This document shows, one piece after another, positions 9,528-18,494 of a stretch of DNA of 64,000 bases. Where the stretch lies: assembly GCA_913063375.1 (NCBI GenBank), contig CAJXXR010000005.1:1-64000 (forward strand), written 5' to 3'. Each line of letters starts with the position of its first letter. Position 1 is the first letter of the stretch. Below the pieces are notes generated by a model. That model saw nothing but the letters and a program-made list of their open reading frames with translations, did no database searches and was not told the origin of the DNA. The translations under genes were made by a program, and so were the position numbers. This DNA comes from an uncultured Flavobacteriales bacterium (GTDB taxonomy: Bacteria > Bacteroidota > Bacteroidia > Flavobacteriales > CAJXXR01).

Positions 9528-10134
9528 ACAAGAAGATTTTATTAAACTGATTGTACGTTTTTCAGTCAATGTATTTTTTGCACTTATTGTAATTCGAAGT
9601 ATTTTTCACAATAAATACCAGAATCGAGAATACGTATTTGTCTATATTCTATTTAACGTCATCACCTTTCTGATCTGCTTTCTTTTGAGAAAAGTTAAGA
9701 TGGAAATGGGTTTTGCATTAGGTCTATTTGCTGTTTTTGGCGTTCTAAGGTATCGTACAGAAGCGATCAAGATAAAGGATATGACCTATCTATTTATTGT
9801 GATTGGTATGGCTATGATAAATGCCTTGGCAAACAAATCTATTTCTTGGGCTGAAATTCTATTTGCCAATGCTGGAATTGTAGGAGTCACCTATATTGTA
9901 GATAAAGTATGGGTATTGAAAGAAGATGCTGTAAGACAAGTTATCTATGAAAAAATAGAGCTAATCAAACCTGAAAGGCATGAAGAACTCCTACAAGACT
10001 TAAAAGATAGAACGGGTCTCAACATTCACAAATTCAATGTAGTGGACATTGATTTCCTAAGGGATATAGCAAGAATCGAGATTCATTATTATGATGAGAA
10101 AGGCAATAGTCTTGCACATGAAAACAATATATAA
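9496..10134 (+). CDS. DUF4956 family membrane protein
   Basis: 212 residues with about four membrane segments in the first 140 (from FSVNVFFALIVI through YLFIVIGMAMINALA and ILFANAGIVGVTYIV), containing the family's conserved GLFAVFGVLRYRTEAI stretch, followed by a soluble C-terminal domain. It starts inside the end of the VTC gene. Pairing of DUF4956 with a VTC-domain protein is common in bacteria, and I infer a membrane-anchored polyanion-making or -handling unit; no direct function is known to me. A terminator follows the stop codon. Confidence 0.88.
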   Translation: MNEFFGGVLFEQEDFIKLIVRFSVNVFFALIVIRSIFHNKYQNREYVFVYILFNVITFLICFLLRKVKMEMGFALGLFAVFGVLRYRTEAIKIKDMTYLFIVIGMAMINALANKSISWAEILFANAGIVGVTYIVDKVWVLKEDAVRQVIYEKIELIKPERHEELLQDLKDRTGLNIHKFNVVDIDFLRDIARIEIHYYDEKGNSLAHENNI

Positions 10135-10140
10135 TACACA

Positions 10141-10171
10141 AAAAAAGGCTAGTCTACACTAGCCTTTTTTT
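10141..10171. terminator. Bidirectional rho-independent terminator
   Basis: GGCTAGT pairs with ACTAGCC around CTAC, with an A-tract before and a T-tract after. It separates the convergent DUF4956 and ClC genes and can serve both. Confidence 0.88.
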
Positions 10172-10175
10172 ATAT

Positions 10176-11945
10176 CTATTCTTCTGAAAACTCTACCAAA
10201 ATTCTTCTATACACCGTGAATATCTTTGCTTTCGAAACAAAGCCACAGTACCGCCCGTTACAGAGCACAACTAAGTTCCACGCTCCCGTAACTTTGAAGG
10301 CAGTCATTACCGTTTCCATGGAATCCTCTAACTGAATCTGTCCTGAAGGCGCATGCATCAATTCATGAACTTTACGTTTATCGTACTGTGACCTATCGAA
10401 CATTATCTGCCTGATATCATCTAATACAACAATCCCCATAAAATTATCCTCATCATCTACTACAGGGAATATGTTTCTGCTTGAATTCGCAACCCAATTC
10501 ACCAATTCTCCCAAAGTCATTTCTGGCTTAATTTTGCAGAAATTGGTTTCCAACATTTTGCTAAGGTGTATCCTATTCAAGACAGCTTTGTCTTTATGAT
10601 GAGTGACCAACTCACCTCTACTGGCTAATAAGCTATTATAAATGGAGTGTTCAACAAAGTATTTACTTGTTAAATAAGCTATGGATACAACTACCATTAG
10701 AGGTATAAATAACTCGTAACCTCCCGTAATTTCTGCGACCAAGAAAATAGCCGTTAGTGGTGCATGTAAGATTCCAGAGACCAAAGCGGCCATCCCCAAA
10801 AGGGTGAAATGATTGCTTTCTATAGATCCTTCAAAGTGGTTGGATATTTTTGAAAATATATAACCCAAGATACTCCCCATAAACATAGTAGGCGCAAAAA
10901 TACCACCTACCCCACCTGCACCAACTGTGATAGCTGTTGCGAGCGCCTTCAGAATAACTGTCAAAATCAAAATGAATATCAACAACCAAAAGGAGGAACC
11001 CGCTTGAAAAAAGCTAATATCAAGGTCGGTTAGATTATTGCCAAGCATCAAGTTTATACTTCCATAACCTTCTCCATATAACACAGGGAAGAAAAACAAC
11101 AAACAACCCAACATCAAACCACCTATAATTATTCTATATCGTTTCTTTTCTATTTTTTCAAACAGTCCACCTACCTTGAAATATATAAAGCTAAAAAAGG
11201 CAGATAATAAACCCGCAAAGACTCCCAACACGATCACATACGGGATATGACTCATTTCAAACGATCTCACCAAATCTACACGAACCAATAATTCATCACC
11301 TGCAAAGAAATTTGAAGATATGGCAGCAAGTGCAGAAGCGAACAACAAAGGGATTAATGAGGCGGTAGTTAGATCCAACATAAATACCTCAAAGGCAAAT
11401 ACAATGGCGGCTACAGGGGCGTCGAAAATAGCGGCTAAGGTACCAGAAGCGGCACATCCAATCATCAATAGCCTATTCTTATAATTCAAATGAAGTGCCT
11501 TCGACAATAAACTACTCAAAGATGAAGCACTAACAGCCGCTGGAGCCTCCAACCCTACAGATCCACCAAATCCAACCGTAAGTATAGAGGTAAAGAAAGA
11601 AGAAAATGCACTCCTTCGTTTCATTACTCCATTGTTCTTAGATATGGAATAAAGAATGGTGGCAATTCCTTGCCCTGGATCTCTTTGAAAAAAATGCTTA
11701 ATAATAAGACCCGATATTGCTATCCCAATTAACGGGTAGATCAGATATCCATAATCTTGCAAAGATAAATTGTCCAATTCAGTTAGGGACTGTTGGATAT
11801 AGTGTGCTAAATTCTTTATAGTAACAGCAAGCATACCCGAAAGCATACCAACTATCATACTCAATATCAATATGAAATGCTGATGCTTGACGTTTTTAAT
11901 ACGCCAAATCAAGAACTTCTTTAGTATTTTTTCTGACCTAGTCAT
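10176..11945 (-). CDS. ClC-family chloride channel/transporter with C-terminal CBS pair
   Basis: 589 residues. The membrane part (about 1-430) has the ClC hallmarks: GSVGLEAPAAV, where the Glu aligns with the gating glutamate of the usual GREGP motif, and GGVGGIFAPTMFMG for the GxFxP motif. The first selectivity motif is unusual (DPGQGI in place of GSGIPE). Two CBS domains fill about 455-585 and probably sense nucleotides. It should move chloride, or chloride against protons, across the inner membrane. The ATG has a perfect -7 element 36 nt upstream. It is transcribed alone, converging on the DUF4956 gene. Confidence 0.93.
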   Translation of the reverse strand: MTRSEKILKKFLIWRIKNVKHQHFILILSMIVGMLSGMLAVTIKNLAHYIQQSLTELDNLSLQDYGYLIYPLIGIAISGLIIKHFFQRDPGQGIATILYSISKNNGVMKRRSAFSSFFTSILTVGFGGSVGLEAPAAVSASSLSSLLSKALHLNYKNRLLMIGCAASGTLAAIFDAPVAAIVFAFEVFMLDLTTASLIPLLFASALAAISSNFFAGDELLVRVDLVRSFEMSHIPYVIVLGVFAGLLSAFFSFIYFKVGGLFEKIEKKRYRIIIGGLMLGCLLFFFPVLYGEGYGSINLMLGNNLTDLDISFFQAGSSFWLLIFILILTVILKALATAITVGAGGVGGIFAPTMFMGSILGYIFSKISNHFEGSIESNHFTLLGMAALVSGILHAPLTAIFLVAEITGGYELFIPLMVVVSIAYLTSKYFVEHSIYNSLLASRGELVTHHKDKAVLNRIHLSKMLETNFCKIKPEMTLGELVNWVANSSRNIFPVVDDEDNFMGIVVLDDIRQIMFDRSQYDKRKVHELMHAPSGQIQLEDSMETVMTAFKVTGAWNLVVLCNGRYCGFVSKAKIFTVYRRILVEFSEE

Positions 11946-11981
11946 GAAATAATTTCAGTGGGGAATTTGAAAATCACTTTG

Positions 11982-11989
11982 CAAAACTA
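11982..11989 (-). promoter_or_regulatory. -7 promoter element of the ClC gene
   Basis: Minus-strand TAGTTTTG matches TAnnTTTG, 36 nt upstream of the ClC ATG. No TTTG at the right -33 spacing was seen. Confidence 0.5.
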
Positions 11990-12013
11990 ATGATTAATCT
12001 AGTAAACTTTTGA

Positions 12014-12565
12014 TTAGCTGAGCAAAAGAATGTAGAGAAATGCTAAACTCACTAAAATCAACTGCGTCAATTCAATAGAACGAGGTCTAGGATTTATTAT
12101 ACGAAGAAGGAACCATTGAACAGCCAAAAAGATCAAAACTATAGTTATCTGCCCAAGCTCTATACCAATATTAAAGGCTAAAAGAGCTTCCCAAACAGCC
12201 CCAGATTTCCCGAACAAAGCTTTGAGATAATTAGAGAATCCCATTCCGTGGATTAGACCAAAAAATAAAATTAACCCCCAATGCTCAATAATTTTATCTT
12301 TCCGATACCACTTTAATACAATACTCAGTCCTATACTCGCAATAATGAGATGTTCAATCCATTCAACGGAGATTCCTATTGGATACCAAACAGCATAGAT
12401 CAAACTTATGCTATGTCCAATAGTGAAAGCGGAAAGCAGCTTCAATAATTTGAACCAGTCTTTCATCGCGATCCCCATACTTATAATGACCACAAAAAGT
12501 AAATGATCGTAAGCATGAATATCACAAATATGCTCCCACCCTATTTCCAAATATGCTTTAAACAT
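12014..12565 (-). CDS. HupE/UreJ-like membrane protein
   Basis: 183 residues, almost entirely membrane segments (about six). It carries histidine-containing motifs typical of the HupE/UreJ_2 group: AYDHLLFVV near the N-terminus, FTIGHSISL, and FGLIHGMGFSNYL. HupE and UreJ relatives are linked to nickel or other metal uptake, but this branch has no established substrate. It begins 9 nt after the large outer-membrane protein gene and so is probably its cotranscribed partner. Confidence 0.8.
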   Translation of the reverse strand: MFKAYLEIGWEHICDIHAYDHLLFVVIISMGIAMKDWFKLLKLLSAFTIGHSISLIYAVWYPIGISVEWIEHLIIASIGLSIVLKWYRKDKIIEHWGLILFFGLIHGMGFSNYLKALFGKSGAVWEALLAFNIGIELGQITIVLIFLAVQWFLLRIINPRPRSIELTQLILVSLAFLYILLLS

Positions 12566-12574
12566 CCGTCAAAA

Positions 12575-15500
12575 TTAAAATAATGCCCTCAATTGAACTT
12601 GACCAGAATGGATCGCTCGAATTCCTTCCGATTTACGTCCTTGATAAACCAAATTCAATTCCAGACTCTTACTAAGTCTTTTCCGCCAATTAAGCTCCCA
12701 GACCATATTATCACCCTTTTTCAAGCCTTGAAGCATCTCATAGGCAATAGTTGTTCCATCTGTTGCATTATAACTATGCCGCAGATAGGTCAACTTACTA
12801 AACAAGGCCTGACTACTCCCAGTATTCAGTTCATTCTCTATAAACAAAGAGAGACTTTTCAAGGTTTCCATTTCTTCAGAATCATTTTCCTTAAAAGAAT
12901 AATTCACCCCCGATTTCAACTTCCAAGATGTCCCTATTTTTTGCTTCCAACTTTGTTCAAAATCAAACGTGAGCAAATCAAAGTTTCGCTCCGAAAAATT
13001 CTCTGAATGACGTTGTTTTCCTCCATAATTTAATTCACTCTCAAGGCTATTGGAATGCTTCAATGGAATACTCAATACCGTCTTCCAATTTTCCATTCTA
13101 TTTTCCTCCAATCCAAAACTAATCAATCGCGTATCCCTTCTATCCTTATATCTTGAATTTATGCGAATTCTTGATGTAGGAAATATATTTTTCAACCCTA
13201 CAATTTGCAAGGCTTGCTGTTGACTAATATTCTCTCTACTATAATCAATGAACGGGTTCCAACTCTCTTGCCAATCTAAGGATCTAAGTGTATTGGATAA
13301 TTCCAACCTTCCTTCGAGCTCCAATCTTTTCCACCGTTTACCCATGGACCATAAATCACCTACCTCTATATCAATATTAAAATTTAACCCATGTTTAAAG
13401 ACCGAGATATAATCATTTTCTGGACTTAGTAACCGAATATAATTTGCCTGCTCCGAAAAGATGGCTTGTTCAAATTCATTCGGTTCCTTAATATCATTTT
13501 CATTATAATCCACCCATATATAATTCCCTTGTCCATCGGGTACTTGAATATAACTAATCCGGAGGCGTGCTTCCTGGCCTTTTCCATTCTCGTACATCCC
13601 TTTGAATCGGATTCTATTTTCACTCCAAGCATGTTGGTATCCGAAATTGGAACTCAAAATCTGTTCATCTTGCTGTAAAGTATCGGCAAAATAATGAATG
13701 TTCTTAAATTTGAACTCAGATGTCAAGGTCCCCCATGAGTAGATCAACTTCCCATTTAAATCTGTTTGCAAGCTCCTACTAAAATTAGAAAATTCTAAAC
13801 TATCAATTATACGATCATTTCTAAAATTTACTTTTAACCCAAGCCATTTACTGCTATCATTGGAAAAAGAACTGGTACCTTTCCATTCATCCAGCGAAAA
13901 GGACTGAATAGAGAGTACATTATTCAATTTATCCTTCAATTCATTGTGTTCAATATTCATCTCTAGGGAATGCTTCCAATTGGCTTGATCGTACTGCATT
14001 GATTGCTGAAATTTATAGGAGCTCCCTTCCGCATCGTCAGATTCATTCTGTAACCAAAAAGACTTCACATACCAATCTGCAAAGTCACCCTTCCTATTGG
14101 ATTCCCATTGGTTTCTAATCCCGGAATAATTTGATCCTTTTTGAATATAATCTGTATTCAGAGACATAAACCAAGAAGTATCCCTAGACAATTTAAAGGC
14201 AAGGCCGGTCCAATATTCATCTGCTGATTCAAAAGCGGTCTCTCCAAGATTCCAATTCCTCTGAAACTCTATATCCCTTAGGATATATGGGCTTTTATAT
14301 TTGGAAGGAATATACGAATTCTTCCAACTTGCCTTTACGGTATTCTTACCAACCTTTGCTTCCCATATTTGCTGAAAGATAACTGCTAGACCTGCATTAT
14401 CAGCATCATCCTTGGATGAGAATAAATTTTTATCCTCCTGAGAATAACCCAATTCTAACTTTGAGATAAGCCCCTTAGCCCAGGTCTTTTTCAATTTAAG
14501 TTGAAGATTTTTTAATTGCTTTGGCGCTATTAAAACCTTTTTTGCCACATATCTCCCTTGGGCCACTCCACCTATAGGAGCCTTCCACTCATAAACAATT
14601 CCTAAAGCCGACAACTCAGAATTTTGGATATAATCTCCATTCCCATCACCAACATCCGAATAACTAACAGCGTACAACTGTTTACTTGTATCTGCACTGA
14701 ATACAAAAACAGACGTATACCCTAAACTATCCTTCTTTTCGTACAACAAACTATTTTCTCTATAATCTTGTTGAACAGCTGTCTCCCCATTTATAATACT
14801 ATCTCCAGCCAAATTAAGAGCCAATTTTTCATCAGAGGACAACTGTTGTTGGACGGGTTGTAATTTCAAATCTTGTTCTGAAAAATAAGATATATCTAGT
14901 TGCCAATCATCCTTTTTAAATTGAGCATCCGCAAAATATAGGCTTCTATTATAGCTTAGTTCCGAATATTCAAACTCTACATATATCCGCACCTGAGGAC
15001 TTATCAGGTGCTTGTTTGTGAAGGTTATTTCTGCGGTATTGTAATTAATGGTATAATCCTGTTGTAATCCTCTCTTCAAAAGCTTTCCATTCATCACAAC
15101 CCTTTCTGAACCAGATATCACAGTAATCCAAGATTCACCATTGGCTCCCTTCAATCTATAAGGGCCATTATTTCCTTCTGTAAGCACCAAAGGTTGATTA
15201 TTGAATTTACCCCGAGAAATACCACCACCAAAACGCAACATAGTGCTATCATTAGCATAACCATATACCAATCCAGCAGCCTTCTTATTAGCCCTAAACA
15301 AGGAAAAACGGTCTGAAAAATACCGAATATCTCCAGCCCTAATAGTATGATCCTTATGATTCACCTCAACAAATATCTGATCAAATTCTTTTAACTTTTG
15401 ACTATACCCTTCCTGTTGACTAGGTAAATTACTATCATTGATACTGGCCTTTATATAGGTATCCTCACCTATCTTACCCGACAACTGCAAATCCATTTCC

Positions 15501-15970
15501 GACTTAATACTAACATCTTGCACAGATCCACCCAGTACAGTCCTACTTATGGATCCCGTCTTGGAAAGAGCCTGCGTAGAAGTTTGTTTTTTAAAATGGG
15601 CAGAAGTGGACTTTTTCCATTTCGAATCGTCTAGAAAAGGTACTATACTAGAGGTATCTCTATCCTGATAGTCTGCCAGTATAAAATCGGGAAATAGCTT
15701 ATAGGAAAACTGAACAGAATCGAAAGGGGCAGGCCCAGCAATAGTACTAAAAGATAAATGGACTGGATCGAAGGAATAATACTGATAAAACAAAGAGTCT
15801 TCTGGTGAAAGTATACGTATACTATTCGGGATGACACCTAGGCTACCAAAAGAGATCGTATCTGAAATAGGCACCTTCTCCTCTCGGATATTTGAAAATC
15901 GCTGTTGCCCAAATACTGAAAAGCAGCATAGGAACAGGAAAAGAACAATATGAATCTTTTTAAAAATCAA
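12575..15970 (-). CDS. Very large putative outer-membrane beta-barrel protein (uncharacterised Bacteroidota family)
   Basis: 1131 residues. The start must be the TTG at 15970: an in-frame stop lies three codons upstream, and a clean signal peptide (hydrophobic run, then FGQQ) follows at once. The region at about 140-350 contains the phylum-typical stretch DLQLSGKIGEDTYIKASIND, then AGDIRYF and DYTINYNTAEITFT; the remaining 700 or more residues are alternating hydrophobic/polar strands rich in Trp and Ser, as in a large barrel, ending in an aromatic residue (LRALF). I know of no assigned function; some features recall SprA-type giant barrels, but it is half that size. A HupE/UreJ-like gene follows within 9 nt. 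Confidence 0.72.
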   Translation of the reverse strand: MIFKKIHIVLFLFLCCFSVFGQQRFSNIREEKVPISDTISFGSLGVIPNSIRILSPEDSLFYQYYSFDPVHLSFSTIAGPAPFDSVQFSYKLFPDFILADYQDRDTSSIVPFLDDSKWKKSTSAHFKKQTSTQALSKTGSISRTVLGGSVQDVSIKSEMDLQLSGKIGEDTYIKASINDSNLPSQQEGYSQKLKEFDQIFVEVNHKDHTIRAGDIRYFSDRFSLFRANKKAAGLVYGYANDSTMLRFGGGISRGKFNNQPLVLTEGNNGPYRLKGANGESWITVISGSERVVMNGKLLKRGLQQDYTINYNTAEITFTNKHLISPQVRIYVEFEYSELSYNRSLYFADAQFKKDDWQLDISYFSEQDLKLQPVQQQLSSDEKLALNLAGDSIINGETAVQQDYRENSLLYEKKDSLGYTSVFVFSADTSKQLYAVSYSDVGDGNGDYIQNSELSALGIVYEWKAPIGGVAQGRYVAKKVLIAPKQLKNLQLKLKKTWAKGLISKLELGYSQEDKNLFSSKDDADNAGLAVIFQQIWEAKVGKNTVKASWKNSYIPSKYKSPYILRDIEFQRNWNLGETAFESADEYWTGLAFKLSRDTSWFMSLNTDYIQKGSNYSGIRNQWESNRKGDFADWYVKSFWLQNESDDAEGSSYKFQQSMQYDQANWKHSLEMNIEHNELKDKLNNVLSIQSFSLDEWKGTSSFSNDSSKWLGLKVNFRNDRIIDSLEFSNFSRSLQTDLNGKLIYSWGTLTSEFKFKNIHYFADTLQQDEQILSSNFGYQHAWSENRIRFKGMYENGKGQEARLRISYIQVPDGQGNYIWVDYNENDIKEPNEFEQAIFSEQANYIRLLSPENDYISVFKHGLNFNIDIEVGDLWSMGKRWKRLELEGRLELSNTLRSLDWQESWNPFIDYSRENISQQQALQIVGLKNIFPTSRIRINSRYKDRRDTRLISFGLEENRMENWKTVLSIPLKHSNSLESELNYGGKQRHSENFSERNFDLLTFDFEQSWKQKIGTSWKLKSGVNYSFKENDSEEMETLKSLSLFIENELNTGSSQALFSKLTYLRHSYNATDGTTIAYEMLQGLKKGDNMVWELNWRKRLSKSLELNLVYQGRKSEGIRAIHSGQVQLRALF

Positions 15971-16168
15971 CTCAACGCTTTAATCATAGAATTTGCTACC
16001 CAGGTCATAATGATAACGATTTTTAAGCTACTTTAATACCTGAACAGGTAGATTTTCCAGTGAATTTAAGGAAAGCAAATACAAAAGAAGGTAAAACATT
16101 TAATTTGCAACCAAAATTCGCCAATATCTTAGACTATTGTATCTTTACCCTTTAAAAATATACATGAA

Positions 16169-16852
16169 ATGAGCGGCAAACTTTTTATAGTCCCAACACC
16201 TATTGGTAATCTGGAAGATATGACTTTTAGAGCTATTAGGATTTTGAAAGAGGCGGATTTGATCTTGGCTGAAGACACTAGAACTAGTGGCAAGCTGATG
16301 AAACATTACGAAATTTCAACGTCCATGCAATCTTTTCATATGCATAATGAGCATAAGGTACTAGACAGGTATATACAAATATTGAAGGAAGGGCAGACCA
16401 TTGCATTAATTTCTGACGCTGGAACACCTTGCATTTCGGATCCAGGATTTTTACTTTCTAGAGCCTGTGTACAAGAAGGAATAGACTTGGAATGTCTTCC
16501 TGGCGCCACCGCATTTGTCCCTGCTTTAGTAAAAAGTGGATTCCCATCAGACCGATTTGCATTCGAAGGGTTTTTACCCCCAAAAAAGGGTAGACAAACT
16601 AAAATGAAAGCTATTGCTGAAGAAACCAGAACAGTAATCCTCTATGTCTCTCCTCATAAAATTGAGAAAACTATCCAGCAGTTTGATGAATTCTTGGAAG
16701 ACGATAGGCAGTTAGCAATCTGTAGAGAAATAAGTAAATTATTTGAAGAATGCCTCAGAGGGACCACCAAAGAGTTACTCCAAAAATTAGCAGAAAAAAA
16801 AGCCAAGGGAGAAATCGTATTAGTGATCGCTCCAAAGACTTTTCAATTTTAA
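16169..16852 (+). CDS. rsmI: 16S rRNA (cytidine1402-2'-O)-methyltransferase
   Basis: 227 residues, a tetrapyrrole-methylase-fold SAM enzyme. The N-terminus LFIVPTPIGNLEDMTFRAI and the ILAEDTRTSGKLMKHY stretch are diagnostic of RsmI, as are ALISDAGTPCISDPG and EGFLPPKKGRQ. It methylates the ribose of C1402 in the decoding centre of 16S rRNA. The ATG lies about 22 nt after TATCTTTA (16140-16147), one base off the -7 consensus. The preceding 198-nt gap, divergent with the large outer-membrane protein gene, shows nothing else. Confidence 0.96.
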   Translation: MSGKLFIVPTPIGNLEDMTFRAIRILKEADLILAEDTRTSGKLMKHYEISTSMQSFHMHNEHKVLDRYIQILKEGQTIALISDAGTPCISDPGFLLSRACVQEGIDLECLPGATAFVPALVKSGFPSDRFAFEGFLPPKKGRQTKMKAIAEETRTVILYVSPHKIEKTIQQFDEFLEDDRQLAICREISKLFEECLRGTTKELLQKLAEKKAKGEIVLVIAPKTFQF

Positions 16853-16865
16853 GGTATAGATTCAA

Positions 16866-17453
16866 CTAGTTTATTCTCCAACCAACAGATAAAGAAAATC
16901 TACCATCAACTGAAGGAAGACCTTCTATTGAAGTATTTTCATAATGGTCCTCTTGTTCATTGTTTTCATAGCTTTCATTTTCCATGATATAACGACCAAA
17001 TCCAAAATAAGTTTCAAATATAAAACCAGCATCCGAGACCCATTTTTTTCCCATTCCCAATCCAAATGCTAATCCAGTACTAGTTCTCTCCCCTTCTTTA
17101 AATATGTTTTCAGAATTAACATATCCAAAATCATTAGAAGTAACTCTTTTATACTTTAGATAGGGACCTACGTAAAATCCATCAGCACCATCTACCGGAT
17201 TAAAATAAAATCTAAATTCTGGAACAATATTCAACCCTGAATATTCAAAATCATCGTCTCCTGCTTCAAGTTCCAAAACATGATAGTTTATATCACCACC
17301 AACACTCATTGAAGGTGAAAGTACATTTTCATATAGAATACCGTATTGTCCAATCACAAAACCGGCAAAATCCATTTTTATATCGTGTTGTGCAGATGCA
17401 TTCACTCCTATTGCCAGACAGATAACACTTAGGATTAATTTTACTTTTTTCAT
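16866..17453 (-). CDS. Small outer-membrane beta-barrel protein (DUF3575-like)
   Basis: 195 residues. Signal peptide MKKVKLILSVICLAIGVNASAQ, then alternating strands with recurring Gly and Tyr (GGDINYHVLE, NIVPEFRFYFNP, GFYVGPYLKYKR, GLAFGLGMGKKWV) and a C-terminal aromatic strand (LSVGWRIN), as in eight-stranded barrels of the DUF3575 type. Its role is unknown. It converges on rsmI with a 13-nt gap and is preceded by a terminator belonging to the next barrel gene upstream, so it is transcribed on its own. Confidence 0.78.
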   Translation of the reverse strand: MKKVKLILSVICLAIGVNASAQHDIKMDFAGFVIGQYGILYENVLSPSMSVGGDINYHVLELEAGDDDFEYSGLNIVPEFRFYFNPVDGADGFYVGPYLKYKRVTSNDFGYVNSENIFKEGERTSTGLAFGLGMGKKWVSDAGFIFETYFGFGRYIMENESYENNEQEDHYENTSIEGLPSVDGRFSLSVGWRIN

Positions 17454-17544
17454 ATTTGGTAAATTATTGTTTTGATTTTTTATTCAGAAACAAATTAACT
17501 CCGGCAAGATAACAAATCCATTACAAATTCCATACCTCAAAAAA

Positions 17545-17573
17545 AAAGGTCCATTTCAGTGAAATGGACCTTT
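17545..17573 (-). terminator. Rho-independent terminator of the porin-family gene
   Basis: GGTCCATTTC pairs with GAAATGGACC around AGT; on the minus strand the stem is followed by a run of at least eight T. It lies 25 nt past the stop of the gene at 17598-18206. Confidence 0.9.
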
Positions 17574-17597
17574 GGTAATTTATAGTAAAATACTGGC

Positions 17598-18206
17598 TTA
17601 GAAACTGTATCCAACAGAAAATTGGATTACTGAATTCTTAATGTCATATTCTTCTGTCACCATTTCTTCTAATTCGTTTTCGTATTCATCATCTTCACGA
17701 ATACTTGTCAATCCCATATTGTAACGGATATCAAAACTTAGATTATCCATTTTATAAGAACCACCTATTGCCCAAGCAACATCCGTAGATTTTGCAAAAT
17801 CTTTCATATCGTTTCCATCTTCATCTTCAGCAGATAACAAAATACCCAATTGAGGCCCAGTATGAAGATTTAAACCTTCCATCACCTGGTAACCTGCCAT
17901 AACAGGGATATTGATATAATTCATTTTAGTTTCTGTCTCTACCTCATTGTCATCTTCATCCGTAGAAGTATCCTTGTTTCCCTGCATGGAGAATACTAAT
18001 TCTGGTTGGATTGAAATTTTTTCAGTTATAGCGAAATTAGCATAACCCCCTACGAATGCACCAATAAGCATTTCTGCGTCATCACCTACATCGTCACCAC
18101 TTACATTTGCAAGGTTCAAACCTGCTTTAGCACCGAAAGTCATTTCTTGAGCAAATCCTGTACAAGTCATTGCTACTACACTGGCAATTAAAAATAGCTT
18201 TTTCAT
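17598..18206 (-). CDS. PorT/porin-family outer-membrane beta-barrel protein
   Basis: 202 residues. Signal peptide ending TGFAQ, then the common Bacteroidota barrel start MTFGAKAGLNLANVSGDD, an internal LVGA-like strand pattern (MLIGAFVGGYANFAI, ISIQPELVFSMQG, YINIPVMAGYQV, LNLHTGPQLGILLS), acidic loops and a final strand SVIQFSVGYSF. This is the OMP_b-brl_2 type; substrate and role are unknown. It is flanked by a large intergenic gap upstream and a strong terminator downstream. Confidence 0.85.
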   Translation of the reverse strand: MKKLFLIASVVAMTCTGFAQEMTFGAKAGLNLANVSGDDVGDDAEMLIGAFVGGYANFAITEKISIQPELVFSMQGNKDTSTDEDDNEVETETKMNYINIPVMAGYQVMEGLNLHTGPQLGILLSAEDEDGNDMKDFAKSTDVAWAIGGSYKMDNLSFDIRYNMGLTSIREDDEYENELEEMVTEEYDIKNSVIQFSVGYSF

Positions 18207-18361
18207 CTTAAATTTGTTTAGGTTTAATGTGTTTAAAATATAAATAGACAGTCCTTCTGAAATTCAGATGGACAAAAGTCCCGATTTTATAACTATCAAC
18301 TCTATTCAAGTTGACAACACTATTGGGGTTAAAATAAGAGAGGGAAAACAAAATATTCTTA
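18207..18361. other. Intergenic, no gene seen
   Basis: Leader of the porin-family gene and AT-rich spacer. An imperfect inverted repeat, GTCCttCTGAA / TTCAGatGGAC at 18251-18273, could end the small gene at 18362-18457, although it lacks a clear T-tract. Confidence 0.35.
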
Positions 18362-18457
18362 CTAATTTCTCCTTATACGAATAGGTATAGGAATCATCTT
18401 TTCTGAGGGAGTTCCCAAAATAACATCAAACATCCAAATCATTAATTTCATACGCAT
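18362..18457 (-). CDS. Possible 31-residue small protein
   Basis: An ATG at 18457 opens a 31-codon frame in a 637-nt gap. The product has an amphipathic or membrane-like first half (MKLMIWMFDVILGTPSE) and a repetitive basic end (MIPIPIRIRRN). A perfect -7 element (TATATTTG, 18494-18487) lies 29 nt upstream, with TTAG at the -33 spacing of 19 nt. The Pro/Ile/Arg-rich tail looks selected rather than random, and similar short tails occur in small Bacteroidota proteins as far as I recall. No Shine-Dalgarno site is present, which is normal in this phylum. Function unknown. Confidence 0.4.
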   Translation of the reverse strand: MRMKLMIWMFDVILGTPSEKMIPIPIRIRRN

Positions 18458-18486
18458 ATTCTTGATTTTTTCAATTCTAATCTTAT

Positions 18487-18494
18487 CAAATATA
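18487..18494 (-). promoter_or_regulatory. -7 promoter element upstream of the 31-codon ORF
   Basis: Minus-strand TATATTTG is a perfect TAnnTTTG, with TTAG (3 of 4 to the -33 TTTG) 19 nt further upstream. Predicted start of transcription is near 18481, about 24 nt before the ATG. Confidence 0.45.
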
